DNA of 64,000 bases from RDXT01 sp033765305. Lineage in GTDB: Bacteria; Bacteroidota; Bacteroidia; J057. Position numbers and translations under genes: made by a program. Below are positions 58,969 through 64,000 of this stretch, one piece after another. Positions within the stretch are counted from its first letter, which is position 1. Each line of letters starts with the position of its first letter. A model generated the notes under the pieces. The model was not told the origin of the DNA. It saw nothing but the letters and a program-made list of their open reading frames with translations, and did not search any database. Location: positions 246,481 to 310,480 of the forward strand of contig JANRID010000010.1 of assembly GCA_033765305.1 (NCBI GenBank), in the 5' to 3' direction.

Positions 58969-60147
58969 ATGGAGCACGCTTTCAACGTCGGACCGAGTGA
59001 CTGGATGCAGACCGTTCTGTGGATCGGTCTGTACCAGAGCCTCGTGCTGATCCCGGTGCTGGGCCTGCGGCGCGAAGGCCGGGCCTGGGTGAACCGGATG
59101 ATGGCTGCCATGATGGTCTTCATGGCCGACCGCCTGACGGCCTCGCTGATCCGGTTTTCAGCCCATCCCGACCAGTTTTCCGTCTTTCTGGAATTCTCCG
59201 CTGCCCTGATCTTTCTCTACGGGCCGCTGCTGTATTTCTTCATCCGTGCGTTTCTGGAGCGCAGCTTCCGCCTCCGCGGGGTGTATCTGCTGCACCTGAT
59301 TCCGGCGATGCTGATGCTGGCGGTCAGGCTGATCTGGTACTTGGCGGACCGGGCGCATTTCCCCGGAATTGCCGAACTGGTCCGTGGCCCGTCTCCTCCG
59401 GCGTGGCCCCTCCGCCTAGCAGCCCTGCTGGTTGCCATCCATTTCCTCTGCTACACTGCGCTGGGAGTGCGCCTCATCCTGCGGTTCAACCGGCATGTGA
59501 AAATGGCCGCCTCGTTCACCGACCGGCTGCATCTGCGCTGGCTCGTTTTCCTGACGGCCGTGCTGCTGCTGCCTGTGGCCAGCGGCATCCTAACCCTCAT
59601 GGTCATCGGCCCGCCCCGGCTGGCGCCCTATCCTTCGCTGGGGATCAGCCTGATGGTGAGTATCATCGGAATAGCTGCCTGGGTGCGGCCTGAAATTCTC
59701 AATGGCCTTCCGCCCGCGCTGATGGTGGAGGCCGATGCCGATCTGGAGCCGAAGCGCTATGAATCTTCGCCGCTGACGCCTGAGCAGAAAGCCCGCTATC
59801 TGGCTCAGCTTCAGACGTATATGGACAGCCGGCGCCCCTGGCTGAATCAGGAGCTCACGCTCGGCGAACTCGCCGAGCAGACCGGCATCAATACCCGCTA
59901 CCTCTCCCAGGTGATCAACGAACTGCTCGGCCGGAATTTTCTGGAGTTTGTCAACAGCTACCGCATCCGCCGGGCGCAGGAGCTGCTCCTGCACCCGGCC
60001 TATCAGCATTACACCGTGCTGGCCATTGCTCAGGAAGTAGGCTTCCGGTCCCGCTCGGCATTTTACGACGCATTCCGGCAGCAGACCGGCCTGACGCCGT
60101 CTGCGTTCCGCAGCCGGGCCGCCGATGCCCCCGTACAGCCCGGCTGA
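58969..60147 (+). CDS. AraC-family transcription regulator with membrane sensor domain
   Basis: The N-terminal ~240 residues contain about seven hydrophobic helices (LWIGLYQSLVLIPVLGL, FSAALIFLYGPLLYFFI, HLIPAMLMLAVRLIWYL, LAALLVAIHFLCYTALG and others). The C-terminal ~110 residues are an AraC DNA-binding domain with two helix-turn-helix motifs (TLGELAEQTGINTRYLSQVI; YTVLAIAQEVGFRSRSAFYD, followed by FRQQTGLTPSAFR). Such membrane-bound AraC proteins are common in Bacteroidota and often sit next to TonB receptors, as here (114 bases before one). It may regulate its neighbours in response to an external signal. Confidence 0.9.
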   Translation: MEHAFNVGPSDWMQTVLWIGLYQSLVLIPVLGLRREGRAWVNRMMAAMMVFMADRLTASLIRFSAHPDQFSVFLEFSAALIFLYGPLLYFFIRAFLERSFRLRGVYLLHLIPAMLMLAVRLIWYLADRAHFPGIAELVRGPSPPAWPLRLAALLVAIHFLCYTALGVRLILRFNRHVKMAASFTDRLHLRWLVFLTAVLLLPVASGILTLMVIGPPRLAPYPSLGISLMVSIIGIAAWVRPEILNGLPPALMVEADADLEPKRYESSPLTPEQKARYLAQLQTYMDSRRPWLNQELTLGELAEQTGINTRYLSQVINELLGRNFLEFVNSYRIRRAQELLLHPAYQHYTVLAIAQEVGFRSRSAFYDAFRQQTGLTPSAFRSRAADAPVQPG

Positions 60148-60260
60148 GCCTGCGGCTGCCCTGTCCGGAAACACGTATCTGGACGTCCGGATGCAAAAAT
60201 CCGGCAAGCAGCCTGCGGCGGCTGCCGTTTCAGCGGGTGATTTACCTCAACTTCCACCCG

Positions 60261-62573
60261 ATGAATCCACCCTTTTTGCTTTCCGCCCGGCTCCTGGCGT
60301 TTTTGCTGGCCCTGGCCGCCCTGCCCGCAGCAGGGCAGCATACCCTGAGCGGATACATCCGCGATGCGCAGACCGGTGAAGCCATGATCGGCGCTACGGT
60401 CTATGTCCCCGCCCTGAAACGGGGCATGTTTACCAATGAGTACGGCTTTTACTCCCTCCCGATGCCCGCAGGCAGCTATGAAGTGCAGTACCGCTTCGTA
60501 GGCTACGCCGCCGATACCCTGCGGCTGGACCTGACAGCCTCCCTGCGGCAGGATGTCTCGCTCCGCCTGCTGGCGACCGAGCTGGCAGCAGTCGAGATTA
60601 CCAGCCAGAACGCGCAGGAACAGCTGGCATCCACACAGATGGGCGTCAATACCCTCAGCGTGCAGGAGGTTAAAAAATTGCCCGTCCTCTTCGGAGAAAC
60701 GGATGTCCTGAAGTCCATGCAGCTGCTGCCCGGCGTAAAATCTGCCGGCGAAGGCAACAGCGGCTTCTTCGTGCGGGGCGGCGGCACCGATCAGAACCTC
60801 ATCCTGCTCGACGAGGCGCCCGTGTACAACGCATCCCACCTGCTGGGCTTCTTTTCGGTTTTCAATGCCGATGCCCTCAACAGCAGCAAGCTCTACAAAG
60901 GCAATATGCCCGCCGAATACGGCGGCAGGCTGTCTTCTGCCCTCGATATCCGCATGAAGGAGGGCAACAGCAAAGACTATTCGGTATCCGGCGGCCTGGG
61001 CCTGATCTCCTCCCGCCTGATGGTGGAAGGCCCCATCGTCGAAGACCAGGGCTCTTTCATGGTGTCAGGGCGGAGAACCTACGCAGACCTCTTTCTCAAG
61101 CTCTCCCCCGATACCAACCTGAGCAATTCGAAGCTCTATTTCTACGACCTCAATGCCAAAGCCAACTACAGCCTGGGCGAAAAGGACCGGATCTACCTCT
61201 CCGGCTACTTCGGGCGGGATGTGCTGGGCTTCCGGGATCAGTTCGGCATCGACTGGGGCAATACCACCGCCACCCTGCGCTGGAATCACCTGTTCCACGA
61301 CCGGCTCTTCCTCAACTCGACCCTGATCTACAGCGATTATGATTACCGCATCCAGTTTACCCAGGCTGATGCCAGCGTCAGCTCCGGCATCCGGGATGTG
61401 AACTGGAAGGAAGACTTTACCTGGTATGCCGGCAGCGGGCATACCCTGCGCTTCGGGCTCAACGCCGTGCACCACACCTTTACGCCGGGCGTCATCAGCC
61501 GGGACGGCGAGCCCGCCGTCCCTGATTCGGCTTCCCGCCGCTATGCGCTGGAATCGGCCCTGTACCTCTCCGACGACTGGGAGATCAGCCAGCGGCTGAA
61601 GCTCAGCCTCGGCGTGCGCTATTCCGCCTTCACCGCGCTGGGGCCCGGCACCTTTTACACCTACGACGCGGAAAACAACCCGGTGGATTCCGCCGCCTAT
61701 GGCCCCTGGCAGGTGGCAGCCCAGTACGGCGGTCTGGAGCCCCGGATCTCCGCATCGGCCCTGCTTTCGCCTTCCGCCTCCCTCAAGGCCTCCTACGCCC
61801 GCAACCGCCAGTACATCCACCTGCTCTCCAACAGCACTGCCGGAACCCCCACCGATGTCTGGCTGCCAAGCTCGAAGATCATCCAGCCCGAAATCGCAGA
61901 TCAGCTGTCGGTCGGCTACTACCAGCATTTCGCGGACCACGGATGGGAGGCTTCCGTGGAGGTCTACTACAAAGCCCTTCAGAATCAGATCGAATACGAG
62001 AACGGCGCCGATATCCTGCTGAATGACCAGGTAGAATCGCAGCTCGTGTTCGGAACAGGCACCGCCTACGGGGCGGAGTTTCTCCTGCGCAAGACCAGCG
62101 GCAAACTCACCGGCTGGCTGGGCTACACCCTCTCCCGCACCACCCGCCAGTTCGACGAAATCAATGCCGGCAATCCCTTTCCGGCCCGCCAGGACCGCAC
62201 CCACGACCTGTCGCTGGTCGCCATCTACGACCCCAGCCCCCGCTGGAGCTTCTCCGGCGCCTGGGTCTGGTACACCGGCGATGCCGTCACCTTTCCCAGC
62301 GGCACCTACCAGATCGGCGGCCAGCTGGTGCCCTACTATACCGAGCGGAACGGCTACCGGCTTCCCGATTACCACCGCCTCGACCTGAGCGCGACCTGGC
62401 ATGCGAAAAACCCCAATTCCAGCGTCAATGTCTCGCTCTACAATGCCTACGGGCGCAAAAATGTGTACACCGTAGAATTCCGCGAAAGCGAAACCAGCCC
62501 CGGCACGCTGGAAGGCGTCAAAACCTACCTCTTCCGCTGGGTCCCCTCGGTCACCTGGAATTTTGCCTTCTGA
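60261..62573 (+). CDS. TonB-dependent outer-membrane receptor with CarboxypepD-reg-like domain
   Basis: The 770-aa protein has a signal peptide (LLSARLLAFLLALAALPAAG), an N-terminal carboxypeptidase-regulatory-like beta-sandwich (~27-105; HTLSGYIRDAQTGEAMIGAT), a plug domain (~130-240; VKKLPVLFGETDVLKSMQLL, NSGFFVRGGGTDQNLILLDE) and a beta-barrel ending in the aromatic WNFAF. The NMQLLPGV...GGG.DQN plug type matches receptors that pair with DUF4249 lipoproteins; such a gene follows 32 bases later. The imported ligand is unknown. The ATG at 60261 gives the signal peptide. Confidence 0.93.
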   Translation: MNPPFLLSARLLAFLLALAALPAAGQHTLSGYIRDAQTGEAMIGATVYVPALKRGMFTNEYGFYSLPMPAGSYEVQYRFVGYAADTLRLDLTASLRQDVSLRLLATELAAVEITSQNAQEQLASTQMGVNTLSVQEVKKLPVLFGETDVLKSMQLLPGVKSAGEGNSGFFVRGGGTDQNLILLDEAPVYNASHLLGFFSVFNADALNSSKLYKGNMPAEYGGRLSSALDIRMKEGNSKDYSVSGGLGLISSRLMVEGPIVEDQGSFMVSGRRTYADLFLKLSPDTNLSNSKLYFYDLNAKANYSLGEKDRIYLSGYFGRDVLGFRDQFGIDWGNTTATLRWNHLFHDRLFLNSTLIYSDYDYRIQFTQADASVSSGIRDVNWKEDFTWYAGSGHTLRFGLNAVHHTFTPGVISRDGEPAVPDSASRRYALESALYLSDDWEISQRLKLSLGVRYSAFTALGPGTFYTYDAENNPVDSAAYGPWQVAAQYGGLEPRISASALLSPSASLKASYARNRQYIHLLSNSTAGTPTDVWLPSSKIIQPEIADQLSVGYYQHFADHGWEASVEVYYKALQNQIEYENGADILLNDQVESQLVFGTGTAYGAEFLLRKTSGKLTGWLGYTLSRTTRQFDEINAGNPFPARQDRTHDLSLVAIYDPSPRWSFSGAWVWYTGDAVTFPSGTYQIGGQLVPYYTERNGYRLPDYHRLDLSATWHAKNPNSSVNVSLYNAYGRKNVYTVEFRESETSPGTLEGVKTYLFRWVPSVTWNFAF

Positions 62574-62604
62574 TTCATCCATGCCTTTCATCCGTCCAAT
62601 GCAT

Positions 62605-63396
62605 ATGCGCACATTCCGCTTTCTCGTCCTGCTCCTGGCTGCCGGAAGCCTTGCTTCCTGCGAGGAGCCCTTTGAACTCGACCCCCGCGAGACGGAGCCC
62701 CGTCTGGTCATCGAGGGAACGCTGACCGCCGCACCTGCCGGCAGCCAGGTGCTCATCACCCGCAGCGGGCCGCTGGATCCGCCGGCGGAGGGCTTCGACC
62801 GGATCGGCGATGCCGCCGTGACCCTGCAGGCTGCTTCGGGCCAGGCCTGGAGCGCCGCACAGCCCGAGCCGGGCCGATATACCTTTCCGGGCCTGATTCC
62901 GGCCGAGGGAGAAACCTATACATTGAAAGTGTCGCACGAAGGGGCTGAATATCAGGCATCCAGTATCCTCCTGCCGCCGCCCCGCCTCGATTCCCTGACC
63001 TACGCGCGCACAGAGGCCAACCCCATGCGCGAAGCCGGCTATCTGGTGCAGGTGCATTTTCCGCCCATCGCGCCCGGCGCCCGGTACCGCTTTGAACTCA
63101 TCGCCAATGGCGTGCCTGTCCCGGAGTACTTCCTGTATGACGGCAGCCAGCCCGGCGAAGCCGCAGGGCGGTTTACCTTCCGGAGCTTCGCCGGGCAGCA
63201 GGGCGACAGCATCCGGATCCGGGCCATAGCGGTCGATCCCGCAGTGTACGCCTATTTCAATCAGCTCAGCGCCCTCGGCAGCAGCCTCCGGCCCAGCGCA
63301 TCGGCACCCGCCAATCCGGCAAGCAATTTCAGCGGCGGCGCGCTGGGATATTTTGCCGCCCAGGGGATCAGCGAATACGCCGGACGGATTCCCTGA
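62605..63396 (+). CDS. DUF4249 outer-membrane lipoprotein
   Basis: A lipoprotein signal (RTFRFLVLLLAAGSLASC) leads into the DUF4249 pattern: EEPFELDPRETEPRLVIEGT, a first beta-sandwich with DAAVTLQAASG, GETYTLKVSHEGAEYQA and a C-terminal part ending GALGYFAAQGISEYAGRIP. DUF4249 proteins partner TonB receptors of the type encoded upstream and probably help to capture the ligand. Starts at 62581 or 62599 are alternatives that keep the signal. 263 aa. Confidence 0.9.
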   Translation: MRTFRFLVLLLAAGSLASCEEPFELDPRETEPRLVIEGTLTAAPAGSQVLITRSGPLDPPAEGFDRIGDAAVTLQAASGQAWSAAQPEPGRYTFPGLIPAEGETYTLKVSHEGAEYQASSILLPPPRLDSLTYARTEANPMREAGYLVQVHFPPIAPGARYRFELIANGVPVPEYFLYDGSQPGEAAGRFTFRSFAGQQGDSIRIRAIAVDPAVYAYFNQLSALGSSLRPSASAPANPASNFSGGALGYFAAQGISEYAGRIP

Positions 63397-63541
63397 GCAA
63401 AAAAAAATGCGGATGCAGACCAGGATGCGGGCAGGGCGGTAAGTGACTGACTGCAAGCAAAAAAGCACGCAGATCGTCCGGAAAGGCCCATTCAGGGCAA
63501 ACCTTGTACCGCTCGCGCAGCAAAAAAATCTGTCTGGTGCA

Positions 63542-63573
63542 TTTGGAGATTCGCAAACCGTCCTGCACCTTTG
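63542..63573 (+). promoter_or_regulatory. Tandem promoter P1 of a probable rRNA operon
   Basis: TTTG (63542-63545), 20 bases, CACCTTTG (63566-63573). It shares the -33 context TTTGGAGA and the spacing with P2, 103 bases downstream. Confidence 0.6.
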
Positions 63574-63644
63574 TAGCCCGTTCGACGGAAAAGCAAGCGA
63601 GGCCGATCGGAACAAAAAATTCTCCAAAAATTTTCTCAGAAAAA

Positions 63645-63676
63645 TTTGGAGAACTCAGAAAAAGCCTCCAACTTTG
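63645..63676 (+). promoter_or_regulatory. Tandem promoter P2 of a probable rRNA operon
   Basis: TTTG (63645-63648), 20 bases, CAACTTTG (63669-63676) then CAACCCC. Such duplicated promoters are typical of Bacteroidota rRNA operons. Confidence 0.6.
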
Positions 63677-63683
63677 CAACCCC

Positions 63684-64000
63684 AATCAAACGGGAAACGT
63701 TCTCTGAAACCTTTCTGACGCCGGCTGCGTAGAATCTAGTCCCTTCCGGGGCATGAGATATTCAGCCGATACAGAGGGGAATCTGAACCAGTCGACATCT
63801 AGGAGACTAGATATAGTGGCGAGTGTTCTGCGGAAGCAGAAACGGGAAGTGCTGTTGACACGAGTTCCTTGACATACTGAGGATGCAGTTCTGAGCGTAG
63901 ATCGGATTGAGGCTGGATATATGGAGGCGCAGGCTTCTGTGGATCTGGCCGAGGGGATCCGGTATATGAAAAGATGGACAGAAGCTGGCCGGGATCGTAT
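63684..64000 (+). ncRNA. Probable rRNA operon leader (16S gene not reached)
   Basis: No reading frame continues through the last ~300 bases. A GTTCCTTGACATACTG segment at 63864-63879 resembles the boxA-like antitermination sequence of Bacteroidota rRNA leaders. A hairpin ATCTAG-GAGA-CTAGAT with a GNRA loop lies at 63797-63812. No 16S 5' sequence is present, so the assignment rests on promoters and leader features. Confidence 0.45.

Noticed and set aside
1..64000. CRISPR arrays, insertion sequences, prophage or tRNA genes
   Set aside because: No regularly spaced repeats, transposase or phage proteins, or cloverleaf-like sequences were noticed; a tool scan could still find a diverged tRNA.

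Overview
The window is high-GC, gene-dense bacterial chromosome and almost certainly comes from a Bacteroidota member, most plausibly a Saprospiria-like marine lineage. Phylum-level evidence: DUF4290 next to murA, a TonB receptor followed by a DUF4249 lipoprotein, two secreted proteins with type IX-style C-terminal tails, a membrane-bound AraC regulator and a LytTR membrane regulator. Many promoters fit the Bacteroidota pattern TTTG-N19/20-TAnnTTTG, and strong Shine-Dalgarno sequences are nearly absent. The exact genus cannot be read from the sequence.

Layout. 1-5 kb: the 3' part of a PKD/cytochrome c sugar-dehydrogenase-like protein, an unrecognised helical protein and a secreted protein. 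5-10 kb: a sigma factor with a small zinc-finger anti-sigma partner, prmC, an amidase, a lipoprotein and a membrane-anchored protein. 9.7-16.7 kb: a stress and signalling block with two tandem universal stress proteins, then a four-gene run of PAS kinase, single-domain receiver, receiver-kinase hybrid and a receiver-Crp fusion. 16.8-23 kb: rfaE2, then a minus-strand run of CAP protein, class I amidotransferase, ATP-grasp enzyme, esterase, ADP-ribosylglycohydrolase lipoprotein and fasciclin protein. 23-29 kb: uvrC, an AAA-like/PD-(D/E)XK protein, lpdA and a Uma2 protein. 29.4-32.3 kb: a cytochrome oxidase accessory operon (subunits III and IV, a cysteine-less SCO-like protein, DUF420, a small CAMC-motif membrane protein).

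32-49 kb: mtaB, a LytTR regulator, truA, a coiled-coil/TPR protein, a MazF/PemK-like protein, a kinase with a degenerate ATPase domain, DUF4290-murA (MurA has Asp in place of the catalytic Cys), a third universal stress protein, a YfhO membrane protein, then rpiA-sua5-helicase. 49-57 kb: a VIT/DUF2135 lipoprotein, a ViaA-like VWA protein and a B12-dependent ribonucleotide reductase with a DnaA box upstream. 57-63.4 kb: a secreted serine hydrolase, a membrane AraC regulator, a TonB receptor and a DUF4249 lipoprotein. The last 600 bases hold two near-identical tandem promoters and a long non-coding leader, best explained as the start of an rRNA operon whose 16S gene lies just beyond the window.

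Functionally, several genes concern respiration and stress: oxidase assembly, universal stress proteins and phospho-relay signalling ending in a Crp-type output. The rest is housekeeping (release-factor methylation, tRNA modification, peptidoglycan and heptose precursors, DNA repair, dNTP synthesis) and cell-surface functions. No insertion sequences, prophage, CRISPR array or tRNA genes were seen.
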